A stretch of 64,000 nt of DNA from positions 124,001-188,000 of the forward strand of contig JAFVTU010000009.1 in assembly GCA_017503075.1 (NCBI GenBank). Direction: 5' to 3'. How positions within the stretch are numbered: position 1 is the stretch's first letter; every line of letters begins with the position of its first letter. Shown piece by piece: positions 17,460 to 25,500 of the stretch. Under the pieces are notes generated by a model. The model did no database searches. It saw only the letters and a list, made by a program, of their open reading frames with translations, and was not told where the DNA came from. A program made the position numbers and the translations under genes. The DNA comes from Paludibacteraceae bacterium. GTDB lineage: Bacteria; Bacteroidota; Bacteroidia; Bacteroidales; Paludibacteraceae.

Positions 17460-19085
17460 CTAGTTTTCAACCAACACAAAATCAATGAGTTTTCGTTCAA
17501 CATCAACCTTGGTTACCTTAACTCGTACAGGATCGGATAGTGTGTATATTTTACCGCTGCGTGCAGCGATCAAGCAATAATTTTCCTCGTCAAATTGCAT
17601 ATAATCATTGCGTTCGATGGTGCGAATAGGCACTAATCCTTCTGTCATAGTGTCGGTGAGTTGTACGAATAGTCCAAACTCGGTAACGCCACTGATAATG
17701 GCATCAAACTCCTCGTTTAGATGCTGGCTTATCCACTTGGCGTGCATCTCCTTGATGGAGTCGCGTTCCGCCATTTGTGCGGCTAATTCGCATTCAGAAC
17801 AATGCACGCAAGCTTCTTCGAGTTCCTCTTTTTCGTGACGGCAGAGAGCTTTTGACTGCAATAGGTAACGTGAGACGAGGCGATGTACCATCATATCTGG
17901 ATAGCGACGGATAGGGGATGTGAAGTGGGTGTAATAAGGGAAAGCCAATCCGTAATGTCCGATGTTATCGGTTGAATATACCGCTTTGGCCATTGCACGG
18001 ATAGTTAGTGTTTCCACCAATGATTGGCATGCTTTACCTTGACAGTTGTCGAGCAATGCGTTGATATGCTTATGGGTGGTTTTGCTGTTGGATGAGGTCT
18101 TGAGATGCAATCCAAAGCGTTTGATGAATGTGCTGAGTCGTCCGATTTTCTCTGGATCGGGATTATCATGCACACGATAAACAAAGGGCTTGGTAGGTTC
18201 CTTGGTTGTTGTGTCGTTTTCTTTTTTCTTTCGTCCAATTTCGGTGGCTACAATGCGATTTGCAAGAAGCATAAACTCTTCGATCAAATGATTGGTATCT
18301 AGAGAGTTGTGGAAGATAATATCAGTAGGATTACCATGTTCATCTAGGCGGAAGTGCACTTCTGGTGTTTCGAAGTTGATTGCTCCTTGGCGGAAGCGAT
18401 TGGCACGCAATTGTTGAGCAAGATTGTTTAATATGGTGATGGCTTGTTTCAGTGCTTCGTTTTCACCTCTTGCTTCGATGTTATCTAGTAAATCTTGTGC
18501 TTGACGATAGGTTAATCGGTAGTTAGAACAGATAATAGTTCTGCATATTTTATGACGAATTACCTTTGCATTTTGATCCATTTCTACCACTACAGACATA
18601 CAGAGTTTGTCTTCGTTTGGTCGTAAACTGCATAGTTCGTTGCTCAATTGTTCGGGTAGCATAGGAATCACTCGGTCCACAAGATAAACGCTAGTTCCCC
18701 GTTGATATGCTGCATCATCCAATGCAGTTTGCTCTTGTACATAGTGGGTAACATCTGCGATATGAATGCCGATCTGATAGTTTCCGGTATCAAGAATGCG
18801 GAAGGATAGTGCGTCATCAAAGTCTTTTGCTTCGTCAGGATCAATGGTAAACGTGAGCGTATCTCTCATATCACGTCGACGCAATATTTCCGAGTGAATA
18901 GAATCTTGTGACAGTCGTTGGGCTTCTTTTAGTACATCCTCGTCGAATCCGGAGGGTAGTACATATTCGTCGGGTTTATTTTCAACAAGATTATTTGTAT
19001 GTTTGTTGGCTTGTTGATTTATGTTTTTTCGTCGTGTGGCTTTCTCACGACGAAGTCGTTTGGCTATGAGATCTTTAGTTTTCAT
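17460..19085 (-). CDS. rnr: RNase R/RNase II-type 3'-5' exoribonuclease lacking cold-shock domains
   Basis: 541 residues. The RNB catalytic domain is intact: IDPDEAKDFDDAL (about 81-93) carries the metal-binding Asp residues, followed by HIADVTHYV, SVYLVDRVIPMLPEQLSNELCSLRP and a complete C-terminal S1 domain. RNase R of Bacteroidales is normally about 715 residues with two N-terminal cold-shock domains. Here they are replaced by about 40 residues, strongly basic (KTKDLIAKRLRREKATRRK). Only 195 nt separate it from the divergent pyrE, so the missing domains are not hidden upstream. It probably degrades structured RNA less selectively; that is inference. Confidence 0.88.
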   Translation of the reverse strand: MKTKDLIAKRLRREKATRRKNINQQANKHTNNLVENKPDEYVLPSGFDEDVLKEAQRLSQDSIHSEILRRRDMRDTLTFTIDPDEAKDFDDALSFRILDTGNYQIGIHIADVTHYVQEQTALDDAAYQRGTSVYLVDRVIPMLPEQLSNELCSLRPNEDKLCMSVVVEMDQNAKVIRHKICRTIICSNYRLTYRQAQDLLDNIEARGENEALKQAITILNNLAQQLRANRFRQGAINFETPEVHFRLDEHGNPTDIIFHNSLDTNHLIEEFMLLANRIVATEIGRKKKENDTTTKEPTKPFVYRVHDNPDPEKIGRLSTFIKRFGLHLKTSSNSKTTHKHINALLDNCQGKACQSLVETLTIRAMAKAVYSTDNIGHYGLAFPYYTHFTSPIRRYPDMMVHRLVSRYLLQSKALCRHEKEELEEACVHCSECELAAQMAERDSIKEMHAKWISQHLNEEFDAIISGVTEFGLFVQLTDTMTEGLVPIRTIERNDYMQFDEENYCLIAARSGKIYTLSDPVRVKVTKVDVERKLIDFVLVEN

Positions 19086-19204
19086 TGCTTGTTTTTAGAT
19101 ATTCAAAATGCTATATTTCTGCGCACAAAAACTATGCAAAACTGTTGTCATATATGTTTTATGGCATAACATTGGCAAAATCGATTAACTTTTTTGTCAA
19201 AAAT

Positions 19205-19235
19205 TTGCATATTTGCAATATTTATAGTACCTTTG
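19205..19235 (+). promoter_or_regulatory. promoter of pyrE operon
   Basis: TTG (19205-19207), 20 nt, TACCTTTG (19228-19235). Confidence 0.78.
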
Positions 19236-19280
19236 TCCAAATTTTTAGTACTTTTAGGTAGTTTTTTATTTTGTGATAAG

Positions 19281-19913
19281 ATGAGTGTCCTGGAGAATTT
19301 GACGGCTATAAAAATGTTGCAATTAAAGGCATTGAAATTTCAGTTGAATAACCCTTTTAAGTGGGCTAATGGCTGGAGTGCTCCTGTGTATTGTGACGAC
19401 CGAAAGATATTATCATACCCTAAGATTCGCAATTTTATTCGTGTAGAATTGTCGCGCGTGATAGCAGAAATGTATCCTGATGCAGATGTGATAGCAGGTG
19501 TAGCAACGAATGCGATAGCGCATGGTGTATTGGTGGCAGAGCAATTGAGTTTACCCTTTGTGTATGTGCATCCAACTCCCAAGGACCATGGTTTGGAGAA
19601 CCAAATCGAGGGTGATTTGCGTCCTAGACAGAGTGTGGTAATAGTTGAAAATCAAGTAAATATTGGGAAAAACTGCCTGAAAGTGGCTAAAGTATTGCGC
19701 GAAAATGGTTGCAAGGTATTAGGTGTGGTAACTATTTTTGACTATGGTTTCCCCTCTACTCATAAAAGAATGGCAAAATCAGAGGTGGATTTAATAGCGT
19801 TGACAAACCTAGATACAGTATTGCATCATGCACAAAATTTGGATATGATAACAAAAGATGATATGCAGTTGCTGCACGCATGGCAACGCAAACCATCAAA
19901 ATGGATGAAATAG
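19281..19913 (+). CDS. pyrE: orotate phosphoribosyltransferase-like protein with altered PRPP loop
   Basis: 210 residues from the ATG at 19281; an earlier in-frame TTG at 19194 precedes the promoter and is rejected. The overall sequence is OPRT: NPFKWANGWSAPVYCDDRK near 25, PTPKDHGLENQIEG near 97 and a FDYGFP segment near 150. But the PRPP-binding loop, normally VVVEDLISTGGSS in Bacteroidales, reads VIVENQVNIGKNC (119-132): the second acidic residue is Asn and the T-G-G core is gone. GVATGAIPQG is also changed, to GVATNAIAHG. Catalysis of orotate plus PRPP to OMP is therefore doubtful. It heads an operon with a SRPBCC gene (3 nt gap) and psd. Confidence 0.75.
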   Translation: MSVLENLTAIKMLQLKALKFQLNNPFKWANGWSAPVYCDDRKILSYPKIRNFIRVELSRVIAEMYPDADVIAGVATNAIAHGVLVAEQLSLPFVYVHPTPKDHGLENQIEGDLRPRQSVVIVENQVNIGKNCLKVAKVLRENGCKVLGVVTIFDYGFPSTHKRMAKSEVDLIALTNLDTVLHHAQNLDMITKDDMQLLHAWQRKPSKWMK

Positions 19914-19916
19914 ACT

Positions 19917-20348
19917 ATGGCAGAGATTAAGTACGAGAGTAAAATAGGACAGATTGCGGCTAATGATGCCATAGTGTTTGCGGTATTGAGCAATTTGGAG
20001 AATATAAATCACTTTCGTGATGTTATTCCTCAAGATAAATTGCAAGATATAGAAGTGTCTTCTGATCGTGTGCGCTTCAAGATAGAAGGATTGGGACAAA
20101 AGATAGCTATTTCAATAGTGGAGAAAGAGGAGTATAAGACCATTAAATATGGTGCAGAGAGTCTTCCTGTGCCACTGAATGTATGGATTCAACTCAAGCA
20201 GATGGCAGAAAATGACACTCGTATTCGCATCACTATTAAGACGGATATGCCAGCAATGTTTAAGATGATGTTTGACTCGAAAATACAGCAAGGTTTAGAT
20301 CAAGCCATTGATATGTTATGCCAAGTGCCTTATAATAAATTAACATAG
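19917..20348 (+). CDS. SRPBCC (START-like) family protein
   Basis: 143 residues with the alternating strand/helix pattern of the SRPBCC fold and a start (MAEIKYESKIGQI...VFAVLSNLENINHF) typical of the small protein that follows pyrE in Bacteroidales. These proteins bind hydrophobic ligands; no ligand or reaction is known to me for this group. It starts 3 nt after pyrE and ends 6 nt before the psd start, so the three genes are almost certainly co-transcribed. Confidence 0.75.
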   Translation: MAEIKYESKIGQIAANDAIVFAVLSNLENINHFRDVIPQDKLQDIEVSSDRVRFKIEGLGQKIAISIVEKEEYKTIKYGAESLPVPLNVWIQLKQMAENDTRIRITIKTDMPAMFKMMFDSKIQQGLDQAIDMLCQVPYNKLT

Positions 20349-20354
20349 TTGCTT

Positions 20355-21035
20355 ATGGGAAAAATGAAAAAAAATCTTCGTATCCACCGCGAAGGAAGAA
20401 ATATTATAGTAGGTTTGACATTTTTGATTTTTGCAATCAATGTACCTATTTATATGTATGTGTCACATTGGGTATTTGCTATTGTGTTGCTATTATCAGC
20501 GGCTTTGTTGGTGTTTGTGACTTACTTTTTCCGCAATCCAGTTCGTATATTGGAGGTCGATGATCCCAACTTTTTGATTTCTCCTGCTGATGGACGTATT
20601 GTGGTGGTGGAACCAACGATGGAAAATGAGTATTTTCATGAGGAGCGTTTGCAGGTAAGTATTTTTATGTCTCCTTTTAATGTGCATGCGAATTGGTACC
20701 CCATAGAGGGTACTATATTGGTGTCTGAACATCAAAAAGGCAGTCACAAGGGTGCATGGTTGCCCAAGTCGAGTACTGAGAATGAACGCTCTTTGGTAGT
20801 AATCGAAACTCCTAGTAAGGCGCAGTTAGCTGTTCGTCAGATCGCTGGTGCAATGGCACGCCGTATTGTGACTTATGCCAAGGCAGGTAAGCATTCTCAT
20901 CGTAACGAGCATTTAGGTTTTATCAAGTTTGGTTCGCGTGTTGACATGTATTTGCCACTTGATACAGATATTTTTGTAACGGTGGGCGAACATGTTAAAG
21001 GCAATGAAACTATTATAGGCAGATTAAATTCGTAA
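20355..21035 (+). CDS. psd: phosphatidylserine decarboxylase, short form
   Basis: 226 residues. Two membrane helices (about 17-57) are followed by FFRNPVR, ISPADGRIVVVE, SPFNVHANW and FIKFGSRVDMYLP near 193. The Gly-Ser in KFGS is the self-cleavage site that makes the pyruvoyl group; this is the Psd-A type. It makes phosphatidylethanolamine at the inner membrane. I chose the ATG at 20355 (MGKMKKN); a TTG two codons upstream and an ATG three codons downstream are alternatives. deoC starts 19 nt after the stop. Confidence 0.92.
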   Translation: MGKMKKNLRIHREGRNIIVGLTFLIFAINVPIYMYVSHWVFAIVLLLSAALLVFVTYFFRNPVRILEVDDPNFLISPADGRIVVVEPTMENEYFHEERLQVSIFMSPFNVHANWYPIEGTILVSEHQKGSHKGAWLPKSSTENERSLVVIETPSKAQLAVRQIAGAMARRIVTYAKAGKHSHRNEHLGFIKFGSRVDMYLPLDTDIFVTVGEHVKGNETIIGRLNS

Positions 21036-21054
21036 ACTAAAACTATAACTCACA

Positions 21055-21933
21055 ATGAATAAGTTTGAATCCCTTTTCGCAGCATACCCTTGCGTTCTTA
21101 CTGACGAATCAGTAAAGGCTATGGTGGCTGAAATTTTAGCCGAGCATTTCAATGAAAATAACAATATTGAAGTGTGGAAGCAATGTTTGCATTCTATTGA
21201 TCTTACTACATTGAATGGCGATGATACCACGGAAAAAGTGGAAACAATGGCGCAACGAGTTAATGAGTTTGAGGAGAAATTTCCTGGTGTGCCAAATGTG
21301 GCAGCAATGTGTGTGTATCCTGCTTTGGTGCAAACAGCATCTGATACTCTAACCGAACCAATTGGAATAGCAGCGGTAGCTGCTGGATTTCCAGCATCTC
21401 AAACCTTCATTGAGGTAAAAGTGGCTGAAGCGGCAATGGCTGTAACTGCAGGTGCAACGGAGATAGATATAGTGATATCTATTGGCAAGTTCCTTGAGGG
21501 GAATTATCAAGAGGTGTTTGATGAGATCTCTGAAATCAAAGCAGCGATTAAGGATGCGCATCTCAAAGTGATTCTGGAGACAGGAGCACTCAAGACGGCA
21601 GAAAATATCTATAAGGCATCCATTCTAGCGATGGCAGCAGGTGCAGACTTTATCAAGACTTCTACTGGTAAGATTGCAGTAAATGCAACACCAGAGGCTA
21701 CTTACGTGATGTGTACGGCAATTAAAGATTGGTACGCGAAGACGGGTGAAAAAGTGTGCTATAAACCTGCTGGTGGTGTAAGTACAACCGATGAGGCTGT
21801 ACAGCACTATACTTTAGTAAAGGAAATCCTTGGTCAGGATTGGCTCAATAATGAATCTTTCCGCTTTGGTGCGAGTCGTCTAGCTAACAATCTATTGACT
21901 AGTATTTTAGGAACGGAGACTAAGTATTTCTAA
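21055..21933 (+). CDS. deoC: deoxyribose-phosphate aldolase
   Basis: 292 residues. DERA splits 2-deoxyribose 5-phosphate to glyceraldehyde 3-phosphate and acetaldehyde. Family marks: VCVYPALV near 83, EIDIVISIGKFLEG near 138, the Schiff-base lysine in DFIKTSTGK near 197, and the second catalytic lysine in YKPAGGV near 240. The last 4 nt overlap the convergent SGNH hydrolase gene. Confidence 0.95.
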   Translation: MNKFESLFAAYPCVLTDESVKAMVAEILAEHFNENNNIEVWKQCLHSIDLTTLNGDDTTEKVETMAQRVNEFEEKFPGVPNVAAMCVYPALVQTASDTLTEPIGIAAVAAGFPASQTFIEVKVAEAAMAVTAGATEIDIVISIGKFLEGNYQEVFDEISEIKAAIKDAHLKVILETGALKTAENIYKASILAMAAGADFIKTSTGKIAVNATPEATYVMCTAIKDWYAKTGEKVCYKPAGGVSTTDEAVQHYTLVKEILGQDWLNNESFRFGASRLANNLLTSILGTETKYF

Positions 21934-22628
21934 GAAACAAATCCTTGTTTTAGAATACTGCTTGCTATTTTGGATTGTCCCGCTGTGTTGGGGTGAATAC
22001 CATCGCTGCATAGGTATCCGTTGCCATCTCCTAGCGCATTGGTGAGATCAATGAGTTGGCAATTGGTTGCATTGGCGATTCGTTTGACTGCGTCGTTATA
22101 TAGTTCATGCCCCGCCCAAATGGTTTCTATGCTTCCGTTGAGCCACCTTAGTACGTTCTTTTTTTGTATTTCGTTGAAAGTAGAGGTAAAGAAGTCGAAA
22201 TATCGTTGCGCATTCATAGGTGGTAAGGATAGGATGAGAGGTGTGTATCCCATTGTCTGTATGGTGTTGATAATGCGTGCGTAAGTTTTCTCGAATACAC
22301 CAAGAGGTGTTTTGGGTTTGTGGTTGGTTTCAGGATTTTCTGCAATGGCTTTCCATTCATAATCGCTGTCATTTCCGCCATAGCACATTAAGATATACTT
22401 GGCATCACCTAGTTGATCTAAATGGCGTTGTAAGATGCGTTCTCCAACTTCGATAGTGCATCCCATTTTTCCTAAGTTGACAACCTCGCTATTCAATGCA
22501 GCTGCTACGCGGTCAGCAATATTGTGATCGGCTAACGAATAATGTGTTCGCCCACTTTCTTCTTGTGTAAACAATACACCTTTGATAATAGAGTCTCCTA
22601 GTGCAACTAACTTCATAGATAAATTCAT
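21930..22628 (-). CDS. SGNH/GDSL-family hydrolase
   Basis: 232 residues with the SGNH blocks: GDSIIKG (block I, Ser) near 10, GKMGCT (Gly block) near 51, GGND near 85 and DGIHPN (catalytic Asp/His) near 212. There is no signal peptide, so it should be cytoplasmic. It may be an esterase or acyl hydrolase; the substrate is unknown. Convergent with deoC, 4 nt overlap. A possible -7 box (TAATTTTG, 22680-22687 minus) lies 52 nt upstream without a clear -33 partner. Confidence 0.8.
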   Translation of the reverse strand: MNLSMKLVALGDSIIKGVLFTQEESGRTHYSLADHNIADRVAAALNSEVVNLGKMGCTIEVGERILQRHLDQLGDAKYILMCYGGNDSDYEWKAIAENPETNHKPKTPLGVFEKTYARIINTIQTMGYTPLILSLPPMNAQRYFDFFTSTFNEIQKKNVLRWLNGSIETIWAGHELYNDAVKRIANATNCQLIDLTNALGDGNGYLCSDGIHPNTAGQSKIASSILKQGFVS

Positions 22629-22756
22629 AATTATTTAATTATATATTTGTAATTAGGTTTACAATTCGTAAATCGACTGCAAAATTACTGCCATTTTTTC
22701 GATTGTAAAAAGATTTGTGATAATATGGCATAGATTTTGTGCAAAATGAAGATAGA

Positions 22757-22810
22757 GTGACGAAATAGTTATATGTGTGACGAAATATACTAATATTAGA
22801 TTTTGTCACA
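22757..22810 (+). promoter_or_regulatory. candidate LytTR operator
   Basis: GTGACGAAATA occurs twice, at 22757-22767 and 22777-22787, start-to-start 20 bp, about two helical turns. An inverted related half-site (TTTTGTCAC, complement GTGACAAAA) lies at 22801-22809. LytTR proteins bind paired direct repeats with this kind of spacing. The sites end about 20 nt before the regulator's ATG, so autoregulation is likely. Confidence 0.55.
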
Positions 22811-22830
22811 TCAGAAAGAGTGATAGAAAT

Positions 22831-23631
22831 ATGAGTAAATTGCCTTCGATTATGACTGCCTTGCGCAGTAATTTGGTATTTATGATTGTGATACCGATAT
22901 TTTGGTTATCATTTGTGATGCTTTATCAGCCGAGTAGCCTTGTAGAATTGTTGGATATGGGTAGTGGTAAGTTGAATTTTAATACTACTATAATCATGTG
23001 TGTACTGCTGGGCGTGATGATTATTTCTCGTGCGGTATTGATGGCTATTCATCGTACATTAAAGATGAATTGGTGGAAGATGATAGTATGGGAAGTAGCT
23101 GAGTTGCTAATGATGAGCATGTTTATGGCTTTGTATGTAACACTGATGTATAAGGGTGATTTTACATATTTTCAGATGGTAGGTCAAAGTCTTTTTTATT
23201 TGTTGATTATTACAATTTTTCCTTATGTGATTTTTGATTTGACTTTTGCGTATGTAGCTGTTTTGGAGCAAGATACATTGTATGATGAGAGTTTGATGCG
23301 TTTTGTGGATAGCACACAGAAGTTGAAGTTGTTGATTGCTTCTTCTGCCGTTTTATATGTGGAGGCAGATGAAAATTATGTTCATGTTCGGTATATGGAG
23401 GGCGAAAAGCAAAAGGATTATCCACTTCGTGCTTCTATGAAATCTTTAGAGGAATTGATGCAAAAACATGGTTTGATTCGTTGTCAGCGCAGTTATTATA
23501 TCAATCCACAACATATTAAAGTGTTGCGTCGGGATAAAGAAGGTCTGATTTCTGCAGAATTAGATGTTCCGAATCAAAAATCCATTCCAGTTTCTCCGAG
23601 ATACTATGATAGTTTAGCCAAATGGCTTTAA
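22831..23631 (+). CDS. membrane-anchored LytTR-family transcription regulator
   Basis: 266 residues from the ATG at 22831; an earlier in-frame GTG at 22777 lies inside the putative operator. Four membrane helices span about 12-145. The LytTR DNA-binding domain occupies about 165-266, with LYVEADENYVHVRY, RASMKSLEEL, RCQRSYYINP and a C-terminal IPVSPRYYD. There is no receiver domain and no adjacent histidine kinase, so the membrane part probably senses the signal directly. It resembles the ABC/one-component membrane LytTR group. Base composition is A+T rich. Confidence 0.85.
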   Translation: MSKLPSIMTALRSNLVFMIVIPIFWLSFVMLYQPSSLVELLDMGSGKLNFNTTIIMCVLLGVMIISRAVLMAIHRTLKMNWWKMIVWEVAELLMMSMFMALYVTLMYKGDFTYFQMVGQSLFYLLIITIFPYVIFDLTFAYVAVLEQDTLYDESLMRFVDSTQKLKLLIASSAVLYVEADENYVHVRYMEGEKQKDYPLRASMKSLEELMQKHGLIRCQRSYYINPQHIKVLRRDKEGLISAELDVPNQKSIPVSPRYYDSLAKWL

Positions 23632-23684
23632 TCGGTATGTGTTGAGTGTTTTGTGATATAGTATTTGTTCTATATACATTCGGT

Positions 23685-23753
23685 AATCACTAACTAATCA
23701 CTAACTAATGTTGTGAACTATAAGTGATAAGTGATGAGTAATATATGAGTAAT
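23685..23753 (+). repeat. AATCACTAACT duplication and AAGTGAT heptamers before miaB
   Basis: AATCACTAACT occurs twice in tandem (23685-23706). Heptamers follow: AAGTGAT (23722, 23729) and GAGTAAT (23736, 23747). The inverse complement of the first part, TAGTTAGTGATTAGTTAGTG, is found at the pdxB start (43810-43829). Confidence 0.8.
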
Positions 23754-23755
23754 AT

Positions 23756-23786
23756 TTGTATAATTGAAAAAAAAGTAGTACTTTTG
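23756..23786 (+). promoter_or_regulatory. promoter of miaB
   Basis: TTG (23756-23758), 20 nt, TACTTTTG (23779-23786). The ATG of miaB begins only 5 nt after the -7 box, so the mRNA is probably leaderless or nearly so. Confidence 0.7.
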
Positions 23787-23790
23787 TAGC

Positions 23791-25146
23791 ATGAAAAAGT
23801 TTTATATAGAGACATACGGCTGCCAGATGAATGTGGCAGATAGCGAAGTGGTGGCCGCCATCATGCAAACAACTGATTGCGAGATGGTTGATGACATTGC
23901 AGAGGCAGACATTGTCGTTCTCAACACCTGTTCGATTCGCGATAATGCCGAACAAAAAGTCCAAAACCGATTGAAAGAACTAAAAGGGAAAGGCTATAAG
24001 GCGACAAAGCGACAAGACAATGAGGCGAGAGGCGAGCGCATGATAGGTGTGATTGGCTGTATGGCAGAGCGCATGGGTGAAGCCTTAGTGAAGGATTGGG
24101 GAGTGGATTTTGTGGCAGGTCCAGATGCATACTTGGACATACCTAACCTGCTAGCAATGCGCGAGAAAGGGCTGCCTGCTATCAATATTGAGTTGAGTAC
24201 CACAGAGACATATCGCGAAGTGATGCCCGCAAGAATAGGTAAGCAAATATCTGGTTTTGTGAGCATTATGCGCGGATGTAATAATTTCTGTTCGTATTGT
24301 ATTGTGCCCTATACGCGCGGAAGAGAGCGTAGTAGGGATGTGGAGAGTATCTTGAATGAAGTGCGCGACTTGCAAGAGAAAGGATATAAAGAGGTGACAT
24401 TGCTGGGACAGAACGTCAATAGTTATAGGTACGCGCGCGTGCGAGAGGACGGCAGCGAAGAGGTGATTGGTTTTGCACAGCTGTTGGCGCAAGTAGCTGA
24501 GGCAGTGCCAGATATGCGTGTACGCTTCACGACATCGCATCCCAAAGACATGTTGGATGAGACGTTGGAAGTGATTGCGAAATACAAGAATCTGTGTAAG
24601 TTTATTCATCTGCCCGTGCAGAGCGGTTCGAACAAGATACTGAAGTTGATGAATCGCAAGTACACGCGAGAGTGGTATTTGGATAGGATAGCCGCTATAC
24701 GGAGAATCATACCAGAAGCAGCGATAGGCACGGATGTGTTCTGCGGTTTCCATGACGAGACGGTGGAGGATTACCAAGAGACATTGTCACTGATGCGTGA
24801 AGTAGGGTTTGACACGGCGTTTATGTTCAAATATAGTGAGCGTCCAGGTACTCACGCGCAGAAACATCTACCAGATAACATATCGGAAGAAGAGAAAGTA
24901 AGGCGATTGAATGAGATTATTGCGCTGCAAAATCAGTTGTCGTTGGAGAGTAACCAAAAAGAGATTGGCAAAGTGGTGGAAGTGCTGGTGGAAGGATATT
25001 CGAAACGCAGCCGCGAAGACATGTACGGCAGAACGAGCCAATATAAGACGGTGGTATTCCCAAGAGAAGGCAGGAAAATAGGCGAGTTGGTGATGGTGAA
25101 GATAGAGGAGGCAAGTGCTGCGACATTGAAGGGGAAACTGGTTTAA
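23791..25146 (+). CDS. miaB: tRNA-2-methylthio-N6-dimethylallyladenosine synthase
   Basis: 451 residues. The methylthiotransferase has the UPF0004 domain with three Fe-S cysteines (YGCQMN near 9, NTCSIR near 46, GCMAE near 90), the radical-SAM motif CNNFCSYC near 164 and a C-terminal TRAM domain. It adds the 2-methylthio group to i6A37 of tRNAs. A 15-residue segment before IGVIGCMAE (about 70-85) is rich in Lys/Arg/Glu and encoded by GCGACAAA/GGCGAGA-like repeats (24000-24038). The start ATG sits 5 nt from the promoter. Confidence 0.95.
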   Translation: MKKFYIETYGCQMNVADSEVVAAIMQTTDCEMVDDIAEADIVVLNTCSIRDNAEQKVQNRLKELKGKGYKATKRQDNEARGERMIGVIGCMAERMGEALVKDWGVDFVAGPDAYLDIPNLLAMREKGLPAINIELSTTETYREVMPARIGKQISGFVSIMRGCNNFCSYCIVPYTRGRERSRDVESILNEVRDLQEKGYKEVTLLGQNVNSYRYARVREDGSEEVIGFAQLLAQVAEAVPDMRVRFTTSHPKDMLDETLEVIAKYKNLCKFIHLPVQSGSNKILKLMNRKYTREWYLDRIAAIRRIIPEAAIGTDVFCGFHDETVEDYQETLSLMREVGFDTAFMFKYSERPGTHAQKHLPDNISEEEKVRRLNEIIALQNQLSLESNQKEIGKVVEVLVEGYSKRSREDMYGRTSQYKTVVFPREGRKIGELVMVKIEEASAATLKGKLV

Positions 25147-25220
25147 GGAGTCAGGAATCAGGACTTTGTGAGGAAATACGCACTTTTTTTATACAAAAAT
25201 ACATTTTTTCCTAAAAATAT

Positions 25221-25251
25221 TTGCGTATTTGCATTTTTTGTAGTACCTTTG
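25221..25251 (+). promoter_or_regulatory. promoter of the greA operon
   Basis: TTG (25221-25223), 20 nt, TACCTTTG (25244-25251). From 25221 to 25254 it is identical over all 34 nt to the promoter of tRNA-Glu (47645 to 47612, minus). Confidence 0.85.
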
Positions 25252-25296
25252 CAGCGAAAACAATAAATTTTCATAGTTAAGGTTTAGGTTTAATGG

Positions 25297-25330
25297 CAAC
25301 GAGAGGCTGGGAAGTTTCTCGTTGTTTCTT
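25297..25330 (+). promoter_or_regulatory. leader hairpin upstream of greA
   Basis: CAACGAGA (25297-25304) and TCTCGTTG (25317-25324) pair perfectly over 8 bp around a 12 nt loop, followed by TTTCTT. It sits between the promoter and the first open frame, so it may be an attenuator or an RNA stabiliser. Confidence 0.5.
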
Positions 25331-25345
25331 AAACAATCGCAAAAA

Positions 25346-25492
25346 ATGAAGATATTGTTTTCTTATTTTTTTGTATATATGAATGAGTTAGATAATAAGA
25401 ATCAAGAAAATCCATTGCTTGTAGATTTGAGTGATGTGAATGAGGCCCGCAAGGCGTTTATTGCGAGCGAAATATTTAATCGTAAATACTAA
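25346..25492 (+). CDS. small protein upstream of greA
   Basis: 48 codons from the ATG at 25346, or 37 from an in-frame ATG at 25379. The C-terminal part, LVDLSDVNEARKAFIASEIF followed by NRKY, looks like a conserved small-protein end rather than random sequence; I associate a RKAxIxSEIxxRKY-type ending with small Bacteroidales hypotheticals but cannot name a family. It lies in the greA leader, ends 8 nt before the greA ATG, and would share its promoter. The start is uncertain; the longer form has a hydrophobic N-terminus (MKILFSYFFVY). Confidence 0.55.
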   Translation: MKILFSYFFVYMNELDNKNQENPLLVDLSDVNEARKAFIASEIFNRKY

Positions 25493-25500
25493 ATATAGAT

